A stretch of DNA of 64,000 nt, taken from contig NZ_JAUSXR010000001.1 of NCBI RefSeq assembly GCF_030816155.1, forward strand, positions 3,224,001 to 3,288,000, given 5' to 3'. Of the stretch, positions 53,299-61,638 are shown piece by piece (positions within the stretch are counted from its first letter, which is position 1; each line of letters begins with the position of its first letter). The position numbers were made by a program, and so were the translations under genes. The stretch is from Arthrobacter woluwensis. GTDB taxonomy: Bacteria; Actinomycetota; Actinomycetes; Actinomycetales; Micrococcaceae. Under the pieces are notes generated by a model that searched no databases, was not told the origin of the DNA, and saw only the letters and a program-made list of their open reading frames with translations.

Positions 53299-53481
53299 TG
53301 TGGATAACTTGTGGATGACCAAGCTGAGCTTGTGCGCTTCCCTGGGTCCACTTGTGGGTAAGTGGGAGAGGCCGTTACTGCAAACGCGCTCTGACCTGCG
53401 GAAATGCTATCTACATCATGTGGAGGGAAAGAATTTCCGGATATTTTTTCATCCACAGGCCGCAGCCCGAGATGTGGACAA
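53299..53481. promoter_or_regulatory. Cluster of five DnaA boxes
   Basis: TGTGGATAA (53299-53307) is the complement of the perfect box TTATCCACA. TGTGGATGA (53310-53318), TGTGGGTAA (53353-53361) and TGTGGACAA (53473-53481) are near-consensus in the same orientation. TCATCCACA (53449-53457) is opposite. An AT-rich run precedes the fourth, at 53441-53449. dnaA and dnaN are not nearby, so this is not evidently the normal oriC setting. Confidence 0.7.
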
Positions 53482-53528
53482 CCTGTCGCCCACTCCCCGG
53501 TGAGCCTGTGAGCTGCGCCCATGCGCGG

Positions 53529-53558
53529 CGCGCCTGTCTGGAACGCGCCTGTCTGGAA
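53529..53558. repeat. Perfect 15-base tandem duplication in the promoter of the next gene
   Basis: CGCGCCTGTCTGGAA occurs twice without a gap (53529-53543, 53544-53558). It ends exactly at the -10 hexamer. Confidence 0.8.
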
Positions 53559-53564
53559 TAGGCT
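53559..53564 (+). promoter_or_regulatory. Leaderless -10 hexamer TAGGCT
   Basis: TAGGCT ends 6 bases before the GTG at 53571, with no ribosome site. The 15-base duplication lies immediately upstream, in the -35/spacer region. Confidence 0.55.
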
Positions 53565-53570
53565 GGTGGC

Positions 53571-54119
53571 GTGGAACCTCTCCTGATCCCGCTTCTCATC
53601 CTGATCGCCGTCGTGGCCGTGGTTCTGCTGCTGGCCCGCCGCTGGAACCGCCCCGCGGAGCCCCGGGAAGAAGTGGATCCTCGGGAGCTGGCCCGGGAGG
53701 CCACCCGCGGGCTGAACTCGGAGCAGCACCGTGCGCTGTACTCCCTCATCGCCCAGGAGCAGCTGATCGGCGCCATCAAGGTGTACCGCGAAGCCACCGG
53801 GGTCGGACTCCGTCAGGCACGGGACACCGTGCTGGCCATGGCCCGCTACCCTCAGCCGTACATCGCCGCGCCCCAGCCGGCGAACTCGGGCGAGGCCGGG
53901 GAAGAGGACACCCCGGAGGTGTTCGGCTACCGCTACCGCGCCATCGCGAGCAGCGGCGACACCACCCTCGAGGTGAGCAGCAACATGCTCAACGATCAGA
54001 TTTACGGACGGATCCGGGATCTCGCCGTCCAGGGCGAGCGGGAGCAGGCCGCAGCCCTCCTCGCCCGCCACTCGACGATCTCCCTCGACGAGGCCCGGGA
54101 GTTCGTCTCCCTGCTCTAG
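53571..54119 (+). CDS. Membrane-anchored protein with ribosomal L7/L12 C-terminal-like domain
   Basis: A 182-residue protein with one N-terminal helix (LLIPLLILIAVVAVVLLLARRW), then a soluble part. The segment LIGAIKVYREATGVGLRQARDTVLAMA closely matches the L7/L12 C-terminal pattern (I-K-x-V-R-E-x-T-G-L-G-L-K-E-A-K). A second related helical unit lies near the end (REQAAALLARHSTISLDEAREFV). It is not ribosomal L7/L12; it may bind a partner through this fold. A leaderless promoter is evident. Function unknown. Confidence 0.75.
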   Translation: MEPLLIPLLILIAVVAVVLLLARRWNRPAEPREEVDPRELAREATRGLNSEQHRALYSLIAQEQLIGAIKVYREATGVGLRQARDTVLAMARYPQPYIAAPQPANSGEAGEEDTPEVFGYRYRAIASSGDTTLEVSSNMLNDQIYGRIRDLAVQGEREQAAALLARHSTISLDEAREFVSLL

Positions 54120-54136
54120 TGAGCTGCTCTAGTGAG
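54111..54136. repeat. Perfect 13-base tandem duplication over two stop codons
   Basis: CTGCTCTAGTGAG is repeated at 54111-54123 and 54124-54136. The CTAG in the first copy ends the plus-strand gene, and that in the second ends the minus-strand reductase gene. Confidence 0.85.
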
Positions 54137-54770
54137 CGGAGATGCCTGCCAGGAGCTGCTCGAAGGGGAGGGAGACCATGTCGTCCTCGCGCCGGCGGGC
54201 GGGAGCTTCCGCGATGACGGCTGCGAGCTCACCGCCTGCGCGCTCGACCCGGTCGGCCAGCGAACCCCGCTGCGCGCCGTCGTCCGTGTTCCCCCAGTCC
54301 TGCGGACCCGCGAATACGGCGGTGGGCACCACGCGCGAGCGGAGGTAGCCGAACAAGGGACGCATCGCGTAATCCAGCACCATCTGGTGCCGGTCGGTCC
54401 CGGCCGTGGCGCCCAGGAGCACCGGGGTCCCCTCTAGCGCCTTCGGGTCGACGACGTCGAAGAAGGACTTGAAGAGGCCGCTGAAGCTGGCGCTGAACAC
54501 CGGGCTGACCGCCACCAGTCCGTCCGCGTTCTCCACAGCCGAGATGAGGTCCGCGAGGCGCGGCGCCGCGAACCCGGTGACGAAGTTGTTGGCGATGTCG
54601 ACGGCGTAGTCACGCAGTTCCACCACCTGAACCTCGGACTGGATCCCCAGTCCGGTCAGGGAGCGCTGAGTCGCCGCGGCGAGCTGATCCGCCAGCAGAC
54701 GGCTCGACGACGGCACGCCCAGGCCTGCCGAGAGAACCACGACCTTGCGGGGCTCAGTTGCTGATTCCAT
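54129..54770 (-). CDS. NADPH-dependent FMN reductase (CE1759 family)
   Basis: A 213-residue flavodoxin-like reductase. The phosphate-binding loop VVVLSAGLGVPSSSRLLADQL and the segment LVAVSPVFSASFSGLFKSFFDVV fit the CE1759 FMN-reductase family of actinobacteria. It reduces FMN with NAD(P)H for oxidative-stress or flavin-dependent enzymes. The start at 54770 (MESATEP) is preferred over GTG 54779, which overlaps its own ribosome site. A likely -10 and operator lie just upstream. Confidence 0.88.
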   Translation of the reverse strand: MESATEPRKVVVLSAGLGVPSSSRLLADQLAAATQRSLTGLGIQSEVQVVELRDYAVDIANNFVTGFAAPRLADLISAVENADGLVAVSPVFSASFSGLFKSFFDVVDPKALEGTPVLLGATAGTDRHQMVLDYAMRPLFGYLRSRVVPTAVFAGPQDWGNTDDGAQRGSLADRVERAGGELAAVIAEAPARRREDDMVSLPFEQLLAGISAH

Positions 54771-54785
54771 GTGATCCACACTCCC

Positions 54786-54805
54786 ATAGTAGATGCATTT
54801 GCATT
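54786..54805 (-). promoter_or_regulatory. Promoter and operator of the FMN reductase gene
   Basis: On the minus strand TACTAT (54786-54791) is a good -10. The inverted repeat ATGCATTTGCAT (54794-54805; arms ATGCA/TGCAT around TT) lies directly upstream in the spacer. A repressor site is likely. Confidence 0.55.
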
Positions 54806-54869
54806 TACTTTCCTTAACGCGTGCCCGCCGGATCTATTCCCTGGACGTCGGCGGTGCTTGGATGGGGGT

Positions 54870-55292
54870 ATGCACCCCCTCGACGCCGCCGTCGGCTCCT
54901 CGCCCGTCGATGACCTGATCGTCTCCCTGGACCGTCCGGAGCAGCAGGTCGACTCCCGGGCTCTGATCCGGCTGTTCGAGGCGCTGAGCGGCCATACGGC
55001 GGTCCTCTGGACGGGAAAGATCGTGGGCTTCGGTCAGTATCACTACCGCTACGAGAGCGGCCACGAGGGCGACGCTCCTCCGCTCGGCTTCTCGCCGCGG
55101 AAGGGGAAGTTCGCCCTGTACGGCCTGCTCGCCCATCCTGAGGCGGAACACCTGCTAGAGCGGCTGGGCAAGCACCGACGCGGCGTGAGCTGCCTGTACG
55201 TCAACCGGCTCTCCGACGTGGATCCCGACGTCCTGAGCGAGCTCGCACGGCTCGGCTACGCCCACACGATGGAACACGACCACCGGCCCTGA
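54870..55292 (+). CDS. DUF1801 (YdhG-like) protein
   Basis: A 140-residue protein. The core FEALSGHTAVLWTGKIVGFGQYHYRYESGHEGDAPPLGFSPRKGKFALYGL is the DUF1801 domain, found in an iron-chaperone-like and uncharacterised group. The start MHPLDAAVG at 54870 has GGGGG upstream; the longer frame overlaps the neighbouring promoter. Function unknown. Confidence 0.85.
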   Translation: MHPLDAAVGSSPVDDLIVSLDRPEQQVDSRALIRLFEALSGHTAVLWTGKIVGFGQYHYRYESGHEGDAPPLGFSPRKGKFALYGLLAHPEAEHLLERLGKHRRGVSCLYVNRLSDVDPDVLSELARLGYAHTMEHDHRP

Positions 55293-55372
55293 CCACCGCT
55301 CCGCGGCGGGGCGGCTGCCCGTGGGAGTGGCCTGGAAGGCGGCCCAGGATGCGGACCGCCTCCGTAAATGAC

Positions 55373-55408
55373 GAAGGCGCCCCACCCCCCAAGGGGTGGA
55401 GCGCCTTC
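55373..55408. terminator. Terminator of the rplI block and DUF1801 gene
   Basis: GAAGGCGCCCCACCCC (55373-55388) pairs with GGGGTGGAGCGCCTTC (55393-55408) with one mismatch and a 4-base loop. It serves convergent genes. Confidence 0.8.
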
Positions 55409-55479
55409 CGAAGCACTGCGGCAGGTCCCTGGCGCCTCGCTACGCTCGGTCTCGGGGAACCCTATGCTACTTCCGCAAA

Positions 55480-55932
55480 TTACTTGCTGGCCACGATCTC
55501 CAGGTTGACCACAGCGGTCACGTCGTCGTGCAGACGGACGTTCGCGGTGTAGGAACCGGTGGACTTGATGTGGACCGGCAGCTGCACGGAGCGCTTGTCG
55601 ACCGAGCCCAGGCCAGCGGCCTCGACAGCGGCGACGACGTCGCTCGGCTTGATGGTGCCGAAGAGACGACCGGCGACGCCGGCCTTCGCCTTCAGGACGA
55701 CCTTCTTGGCAGACAGGGCGGCAGCCTGGGCCTGAGCGGCCTCGAGGCTGGCCTGCTGACGAGCAGCGCGGGCAGCCCTGATGCTCTCAACCTGCTTCTC
55801 GCCACCGCGAGTCCAGGTCAGAGCGAAGCCGCGGGGCAGAAGGTAGTTACGGGCGTACCCGTTCTTGACCTCGACCACGTCGCCAGCAGCACCGAGACCG
55901 GTGACTTCCTGGGTAAGAATGAGCTTTGCCAT
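55480..55932 (-). CDS. rplI: 50S ribosomal protein L9
   Basis: A 150-residue L9 that binds 23S rRNA. The N-terminal domain [38 protein letters not shown] is diagnostic, with the long connecting helix and C-terminal domain of typical length. It follows rpsR after 17 bases and closes the rpsF-ssb-rpsR-rplI operon. A terminator lies 72 bases beyond. Confidence 0.98.
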   Translation of the reverse strand: MAKLILTQEVTGLGAAGDVVEVKNGYARNYLLPRGFALTWTRGGEKQVESIRAARAARQQASLEAAQAQAAALSAKKVVLKAKAGVAGRLFGTIKPSDVVAAVEAAGLGSVDKRSVQLPVHIKSTGSYTANVRLHDDVTAVVNLEIVASK

Positions 55933-55949
55933 GGTAGTGAATCCCTTCC

Positions 55950-56189
55950 TTAGCCGCGGCCAGCGCCGGAGTAAGGGAGCAGAGCAACTTCGCGGGCGTT
56001 CTTGATTGCCTGTGCGATCTTGCGCTGTTCCTGAACGGAGACACCAGTGACACGGCGGGCACGGATCTTGCCACGGTCAGAGATGAACTTGCGCAGAAGT
56101 GCGACGTCCTTGTAGTCGATGACGGTGATGTCAGCGGCCTTCAAGGGGTTGGACTTTGGTTTGGGCTTACGGATTTCAGCCTTAGCCAT
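55950..56189 (-). CDS. rpsR: 30S ribosomal protein S18
   Basis: A 79-residue S18 with core [49 protein letters not shown]. It binds S6 on the platform of the small subunit. No zinc-type CXXC is present. GAGCTCC, AGGAGCTC and the downstream spacing place it in the operon after ssb. Confidence 0.98.
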   Translation of the reverse strand: MAKAEIRKPKPKSNPLKAADITVIDYKDVALLRKFISDRGKIRARRVTGVSVQEQRKIAQAIKNAREVALLPYSGAGRG

Positions 56190-56249
56190 CGTGGAGCTCC
56201 TTTTCCTGGGAGCCCGTGGAGTGATCCACGGGATGGTGAATGTTGTGGT

Positions 56250-56855
56250 TTAGAAAGGCGGTTCGGAGTCCGGGCCGTTGCCCCAGCCATCGGACACACC
56301 CGGGGTCGCCCACGGGTCGTCCTGCGGCTGGGAGGCCGGACGCTGCTGAGGACGGCTGTTGCCGCCGCCCCAGTTGCCACCCTGGGTTCCACCGGAGGGG
56401 GCCGGAGAGCCCCCGCCCTGGTTGCCCCAGGAGTCGCCACCGTTGCCGGACTGGCCACCGTTCCAGCCACCGCCGCCCTGGGCGCCGGAGCGCTGGTTGC
56501 GGTTGACCTTCGCGTTGGCGTACCGGAGGCTCGGGCCGATCTCGTCGACCTCGAGCTCCATAACGGTGCGCTTCTCGCCTTCCTTGGTCTCGTAGGTGCG
56601 GCTCTTCAGACGGCCGCTGACGATCACGCGCATGCCCTTGGTCAGGGATTCTGCGACGTTCTCGGCAGCCTCACGCCAGATCGAAGCGCGAAGGAACAGG
56701 GTTTCCCCGTCCTTCCATTCATTCGACTGGCGGTCGAAGGTCCGCGGGGTGGAAGCAATGGTGAAGTTCGCAACGGCCGAACCGGACGGCGTGAAACGCA
56801 GTTCGGGGTCGTTGGTCAGATTGCCAATAACGGTGATTGGGGTTTCGCCTGCCAT
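56250..56855 (-). CDS. ssb: Single-stranded DNA-binding protein
   Basis: A 201-residue SSB. The OB-fold domain ([69 protein letters not shown]) is followed by a glycine/asparagine-rich linker. It ends with the acidic tip DSEPPF, the usual partner-binding tail (DDxPPF-like). It sits between rpsF and rpsR, the common arrangement. Confidence 0.98.
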   Translation of the reverse strand: MAGETPITVIGNLTNDPELRFTPSGSAVANFTIASTPRTFDRQSNEWKDGETLFLRASIWREAAENVAESLTKGMRVIVSGRLKSRTYETKEGEKRTVMELEVDEIGPSLRYANAKVNRNQRSGAQGGGGWNGGQSGNGGDSWGNQGGGSPAPSGGTQGGNWGGGNSRPQQRPASQPQDDPWATPGVSDGWGNGPDSEPPF

Positions 56856-56910
56856 CTGCTTCCTCCTTGGGGTTCCTGCGAGAAATGTGGAGGACCGAAG
56901 TCACGCAGAA

Positions 56911-57216
56911 TTACTCTGCGGAAACCTTCTGGTCTTCCGGACGGATGATCTTGGTGCGCAGAACGGTCTCGTTGAGGCCGAGCTGGCGATCCAGTTCCTG
57001 AGCGGTAGCGGGAGCAGCGGTGAAGTTGACCACTGCGTAGATACCCTCAGACTTCTTCTTGATTTCGTAGGCCAGACGGCGACGGCCCCAGATGTCAACG
57101 TTGTCGACGGTTCCACCGTCGGTGGTGATGACATTCAGGAACTTCTGCAGCGACGGCTCAACGGCGCGGTCTTCGACCTCGGGGTCGAAGATCACCATCA
57201 ACTCATAAGGACGCAT
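56911..57216 (-). CDS. rpsF: 30S ribosomal protein S6
   Basis: A 101-residue S6 beginning [13 protein letters not shown]. The start at 57216 is chosen because AAGGAGGTG is correctly placed before it; the in-frame GTG at 57228 overlaps that site. S6 pairs with S18, which is encoded downstream. A 7-base-pair hairpin lies in its leader. It is first in the rpsF-ssb-rpsR-rplI operon. Confidence 0.97.
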   Translation of the reverse strand: MRPYELMVIFDPEVEDRAVEPSLQKFLNVITTDGGTVDNVDIWGRRRLAYEIKKKSEGIYAVVNFTAAPATAQELDRQLGLNETVLRTKIIRPEDQKVSAE

Positions 57217-57245
57217 ATGTGAACCCACCTCCTTTGGGCTGAACG

Positions 57246-57264
57246 GTTACGGTCTCTCCGTAAC
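57246..57264 (-). promoter_or_regulatory. Hairpin in the rpsF leader
   Basis: GTTACGG (57246-57252) pairs with CCGTAAC (57258-57264) around a 5-base loop in the transcribed leader, about 30 bases before the start codon. It may be part of the S6:S18 autoregulatory element; this is unproven. Confidence 0.35.
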
Positions 57265-57439
57265 AGGAGGTTCATTGCGACTGTCGGTGGCCCGACCCTC
57301 CGATTGAGGGCAAGGCGCAACACAGACTTCACAATCTTAGTGCATTTCACGTCTCAAGCCTATTCGGCGTCTCCGCAGGAGGACAGTGCGCGCGTCCATA
57401 TGTGGATCGCTGCGACAGGAGGTGCTGTGGACCGACGGT

Positions 57440-57445
57440 TAGCCT
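57440..57445 (+). promoter_or_regulatory. Leaderless -10 hexamer TAGCCT
   Basis: TAGCCT ends 6 bases before the ATG at 57452; no ribosome site is visible. Confidence 0.5.
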
Positions 57446-57451
57446 TGGGTC

Positions 57452-58099
57452 ATGACCCCCAAGAAACCGGTCCGCAGGGCACGCCTGCGCTTCCTCATCA
57501 TGCTGATCGTCGGAGCGACGACGGCCGTGATCGTCCTCCTCACGGGACACCCCGTCCAGGCCCCGGCCGCGGGCTGGGCCGCGGCCGCAGCCTCCTACGT
57601 GGGATGGGTGCTCTCCCGGACCATCCGGCTCAACGCCGCGCAGACGCGCGAGCACGCGACGTCGGAGGACCCGTCCCGCGGCGTGACGGAGGCGCTGATC
57701 CTGAGCGCCAACATCGCGGCGATCGTCGCCGTCGCGATCCTGGTGATCTCCTCCCACCAGGGGGATTCGTCCGAGCGGCTGTCCAACGCCGCACTCGGTT
57801 TCGTGACCGTGGCCTTGTCCTGGATGCTCATCCAGACCCTGTTCACCCTCCGCTACGCGGAGATGTACTACGGCGGAGACAAGGTGGGCGGCATCGCCTT
57901 CAACCAGGACGAGCCCCCTCAGTACACCGATTTCGCCTACCTGGGCACGAGCCTCGGCATGACCTACCAGGTCTCGGACACCAACCTGGAGACCACTGCC
58001 ATCCGCAAGGAGGCGCTCAAGCACTCGCTGCTCTCGTACCTGTTCGGCACCGTGGTCCTGGCCAGCACCATCAACCTCGTGGTCAGCCTGGCGTCCTGA
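57452..58099 (+). CDS. DUF1345 membrane protein
   Basis: A 215-residue membrane protein with about four or five helices. The conserved segments SWMLIQTLFTLRYAEMYYGG and FAYLGTSLGMTYQVSDTNLETTAIRKEALKHSLLSYLFGTVVLASTINLV are the DUF1345 hallmark. Function unknown. A leaderless promoter precedes it, and a strong terminator follows the stop after 17 bases. Confidence 0.88.
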   Translation: MTPKKPVRRARLRFLIMLIVGATTAVIVLLTGHPVQAPAAGWAAAAASYVGWVLSRTIRLNAAQTREHATSEDPSRGVTEALILSANIAAIVAVAILVISSHQGDSSERLSNAALGFVTVALSWMLIQTLFTLRYAEMYYGGDKVGGIAFNQDEPPQYTDFAYLGTSLGMTYQVSDTNLETTAIRKEALKHSLLSYLFGTVVLASTINLVVSLAS

Positions 58100-58116
58100 C
58101 ACAAGCACCCTGAAAC

Positions 58117-58152
58117 GCCGGTGGCCCCACGGATTTCCGTGGGGCCACCGGC
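58117..58152. terminator. Terminator after the DUF1345 gene
   Basis: A perfect 16-base-pair stem GCCGGTGGCCCCACGG / CCGTGGGGCCACCGGC with loop ATTT. It lies between convergent genes. Confidence 0.85.
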
Positions 58153-58187
58153 AATTGAGGGGAGGAACGTGCAGGGAGGAAGAGGCC

Positions 58188-59493
58188 TCAGACCGCCGTC
58201 CGGAAGAACAGCTCCGAAGCCTTCGCCAGCCGGAACGGGTCCTCCACACCGCACAGCTCGCGGGCCGAGTGCATGGAGAGCAGCGCGACGCCCACATCCA
58301 CCGTCCGGATACCGAGCCGGGTGGCCGTCAGGGGCCCGATCGTGGAGCCGCAGGGCACGTCGTTGTTGGACACGAACTCCTGGTACGGCACGCCGGCCTC
58401 CGCGCAGAGCCGCGCCCAGAAGGCGGCCCCCATGGCGTCCGTGGCGTACCGCTGATTGGCGTTGATCTTAAGGAGTGGCCCCGCCGTTCAGGACCGGACG
58501 GTTGGCGGGGTCGTGCCGCTCGGGATAGTTGGGGTGCACGGCGTGGCCGGCGTCCGCGGACACGCAGAACGACGCCGCCAGGGCCTGCCGCCGCTGACTC
58601 ACCGTGGCGCCGAGGCCGTCCGAGATCCGGGTCAGGATGTCCTCGAGGATCGGACCGCAGGCTCCCGATCGCGAGCCGGATCCGATCTCCTCGTGGTCGA
58701 ACGCCGCCAGCACCGCGATGGGACCGCCCGCGGGGACCTCCGATGCGGAATGCCGGATCAGGGCGACGAGGCCCGCGTGCGTCGCCGAGAGGTTGTCGAG
58801 ACGTCCGGAGGCGAAGAATTCGTCCTTCGCCCCGAACACCGCGGGCTGCTGCGTGTCCGCCACCACGACGTCGTACCCGCCGATGTCCGCGGGATCCACC
58901 CCGCCGCCCGGAACGCTCGCGGCAAGGACCGCCAGAAGGTCCTCCTGCAGCGGATCGCCCAGGCCGAACACGGGGTTCATGTGGTGCTGCTTGTCCAGGG
59001 TGAGCCCGTCGTTGACCCCGCGGTCCAGGTGGATGGCCAGCTGCGGGAAGCGGAGCACGGGCCCCGTGGCCGTGAGATGCTCGCTGCCGTCGCGCAGGAC
59101 CAGGCGGCCCGCCAGGCGGAGCTCGCGGTCCAGCCAGGAGTTCAGGAGCGGACCACCGTAGACCTCGACGCCGGCCTGCAGCCACCCGAAGCGGCCCGTG
59201 GTGGGGCGGGGCTTGAGTTTGAAGGACGGGGAGTCCGTGTGGGCGCCCAGGATGTTGAAGGGCGTGGTGGGGCCGGCGCCGTCGGGGGTGACCCAGGCGA
59301 TGAGCGCCCCGTCCCGGACGACGTAGAAGGCGCCGGGGCCGCCAGCCCACGGCTCGCGCTCGTCCAGCGCGGTGAAACCCGCCGCGTCGAGGCGGGCTGC
59401 GGCCTCATGGGCGGCATGAAAACTCGACGGCGAGGCGCTGACATACGCCCCCAAGTCCTGGATGTGTTCGTATGCGGTGGCAGGTGAAGACAT
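58188..59493 (-). pseudogene. M18-family aminopeptidase with a +1 frameshift
   Basis: The upstream frame (58468-59493) carries metal ligands in GAHTDSPSF, AFDHEEIGSGSRSGACG and HPNYPERHDP, then stops after VLNGGATP. The last part ([14 protein letters not shown]..., with [15 protein letters not shown] and the final ligand in [10 protein letters not shown]) continues in another frame to 58188. Removing one C from CCCC at 58479-58482 restores [21 protein letters not shown] and a protein of normal length, about 434 residues. A homopolymer error or a real mutation would explain it. It has a leaderless -10 (TAGCCT) at 59500-59505. Confidence 0.85.
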
Positions 59494-59499
59494 GGTTCA

Positions 59500-59505
59500 A
59501 GGCTA
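59500..59505 (-). promoter_or_regulatory. Leaderless -10 hexamer TAGCCT
   Basis: On the minus strand TAGCCT ends 6 bases before the ATG at 59493. Confidence 0.5.
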
Positions 59506-59614
59506 GCCCCCCGCCGTCGCGGGCTCAGGAGCGGCGGCCCCGCACCAGGGGAAACGACCACAAATGCGCACGCACCCCGTGGAGCACCCCCGCGGAGCAC
59601 CGCGAGGGAGCGGC

Positions 59615-60340
59615 TCAGTAGTCCGGGTTGCTCGGGACCACGAGGCCCGTCTCATAGGCGTACACCACGGCCTGGACCCGGTCCCGCAGGTGGAGCTTGG
59701 CCAGGATGCGGCGCACGTGCGTCTTCACCGTCGCCTCGGAGAGGAAGAACTTCAACGCGATTTCACCGTTCGTGAGGCCCTCGGCCATCGCCAGGAGGAC
59801 CTCGGTCTCCCGCGGCGTGAGCTCCTCGAGCATCGGGTCGCGGGGAGGCGTCTGGCCGTCGCCATGCCCCCGCCCCGCTCCGCGGACGTAGGTCTCGAGC
59901 AGCCGCTGCGTCACCCGGGGCGCCACCACGGCGTCGCCGCTCGCCACGACGTGCACCGCGTGGATGAGCTCCTCGGGGGCCACGTCCTTGAGAAGGAACG
60001 CCGAGGCTCCGGCCTGAAGTCCCGCGAACGCATACTCGTCCAGATCGAAGGTCGTCAGGATGATCACCCTGGTCTCCGGGTGCGCGGCGGCGATCAGGCG
60101 GGTGGCCTCGATCCCGTCCATACCGGGCATCCTGACGTCCATGAGCACCACATGCGGCTTCAGGGCGGTCACCTGGCGCACTGCCTCGGCGCCGTTGGAG
60201 GCCTCGCCCACCACGACCAGGTTCTCCTCGCCTTCCAGCACCAGCCGGAACCCCACGCGCAGCAGCGGCTGGTCGTCCACCAGTAGCAATCGCACCGGAC
60301 CACTCACGGCGCCACCCGTCTCATTCACCAGCTCAGGCAT
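59615..60340 (-). CDS. LuxR-type response regulator
   Basis: A 241-residue NarL/FixJ-family regulator. The receiver domain has acidic pair VDDQ and phospho-acceptor Asp68 in VVLMDVRMPGMDG. The C-terminal LuxR helix-turn-helix reads LTPRETEVLLAMAEGLTNGEIALKFFLSEATVKTHVRRILAKLHLRDRVQAVVYAYE. Its ATG overlaps the kinase stop by eight bases. Together they form a two-component system cotranscribed with an ABC transporter. Confidence 0.94.
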   Translation of the reverse strand: MPELVNETGGAVSGPVRLLLVDDQPLLRVGFRLVLEGEENLVVVGEASNGAEAVRQVTALKPHVVLMDVRMPGMDGIEATRLIAAAHPETRVIILTTFDLDEYAFAGLQAGASAFLLKDVAPEELIHAVHVVASGDAVVAPRVTQRLLETYVRGAGRGHGDGQTPPRDPMLEELTPRETEVLLAMAEGLTNGEIALKFFLSEATVKTHVRRILAKLHLRDRVQAVVYAYETGLVVPSNPDY

Positions 60341-61634
60341 CGCCTGCAACCCCCTTGTCATAGTGCAGCTCCGCGGTGACCAGCCAGCCGCCGGCCGGCA
60401 GGGCGGACGCCTGCACAGTGCCACCGTACATGCCGGCCCGCGCACGCATCCCCGGGATGCCCTGTCCGCTGCCGAGGGCGCTGGCGGTCCCCGACGCATA
60501 AGCCGACCCGACGCCGTCGTTCTGCACCCGGATGTGCACGACGCCGGGCGCGTGCTCCACCACGGCGTCCACACGGGACAGTCCTTTGCCGTACCGCAGG
60601 ACATTGGTCAGCGCCTCCTGCACGATCCGGTGGACCGACAGGCGCAGCGTGGTGTCCTCGGGCAGGCCCGGACCCGTGAAGGTGAAGGTCAGCGGCAGCC
60701 CCGCCGTGCGGAAACCGGTGACCATCCGTTCGAGATCGTTGTCGCCGTTGAGAGGGGTCAAGGGTGCCGCGCCGTCCTCCTCGCGGAGGACGCCGAGGAC
60801 CCGTCGCGTGTCCGCCAGGGCCGCACGCCCTGTCCGCGAGAGTTCGGTGAGCACCTCCGCCGCGCGCTCAGGATCCCTTTTCAGCACCGTCGACGCGCCG
60901 TCCGCCAACGAGACCATGACCGTCAGGGAGTGCGCCACCACATCGTGCATCTCCCGCGCGATCCGGCTCCGCTCGGCCGAACGGCCCCATTGCGTCGACT
61001 GTTCCGCCCAGGACGCGATCGCGGCTTCGTACTGCCTCCGCTGGCGGACGGCGATGCCGAATCCGACCGCGATCACGCAGCTCAGGTAGGTGGTGAGCAC
61101 CACCGAGAGGCGCAAGGCGATGTCGCTGACCTCGGGGCCGCCGTTCGTGAACGCCTCCGCGTACTGCTCGGCGCTCGTTCCGAAGACGTAGCGCCAGACC
61201 AGGGGGGCCGGCCCGAGGATCAAGGCGATGACCGCGACACGACGGCGGTACGCGACCCCCACCGCATAAAGGGCGAACCACAGCCCGGCGCTCAGATTGG
61301 ACGCCCAGAGATCGGTCAGGGCCAGGACGAACTCCAGCACCGCCACCACGCCGAAGACCACCAGCGGGGCCTTCCGCCGGAAGAACAGCGCCGCCGCGAT
61401 GGCCAGGACGGCCACGGGGGCGAGCCAGGTTCCGCGCGCGGCGTTGCTGATCGACGTCGCGAGGGAGAGCAGGAGGTAACAGACCACCACGACGGCGTCC
61501 ATCACCTTCGGATGCGCGCTGAAGTACCGGCGGACCGCCCCGCGGTGGCGGGCGTTGATCTCCGCCAGTGAAAGCGGCGCGGGCGCCGTCCCCGTGGGGG
61601 ACGGCGCCGCGAAGGAGTCCTTGGAGCGGGTCAC
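60333..61634 (-). CDS. Sensor histidine kinase, NarL/DesK type (HisKA_3)
   Basis: A 433-residue membrane kinase with about five N-terminal helices and a HisKA_3 dimerisation domain. The phospho-acceptor His230 is in SRIAREMHDVVAHSLTV, and the ATPase N-box is HRIVQEALTNVLRY. No periplasmic domain of size is seen, so it is likely an intramembrane sensor. It begins with GTG 61634, three bases after the permease stop region, and probably monitors the adjacent ABC transporter's substrate. Confidence 0.92.
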   Translation of the reverse strand: MTRSKDSFAAPSPTGTAPAPLSLAEINARHRGAVRRYFSAHPKVMDAVVVVCYLLLSLATSISNAARGTWLAPVAVLAIAAALFFRRKAPLVVFGVVAVLEFVLALTDLWASNLSAGLWFALYAVGVAYRRRVAVIALILGPAPLVWRYVFGTSAEQYAEAFTNGGPEVSDIALRLSVVLTTYLSCVIAVGFGIAVRQRRQYEAAIASWAEQSTQWGRSAERSRIAREMHDVVAHSLTVMVSLADGASTVLKRDPERAAEVLTELSRTGRAALADTRRVLGVLREEDGAAPLTPLNGDNDLERMVTGFRTAGLPLTFTFTGPGLPEDTTLRLSVHRIVQEALTNVLRYGKGLSRVDAVVEHAPGVVHIRVQNDGVGSAYASGTASALGSGQGIPGMRARAGMYGGTVQASALPAGGWLVTAELHYDKGVAGDA

Positions 61635-61638
61635 GTGC

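Noticed and set aside
53299..53481. Chromosomal oriC
   Set aside because: Boxes are real, but dnaA and dnaN are absent and the setting (dnaB, L7/L12-like gene) differs; called a DnaA-box cluster only.
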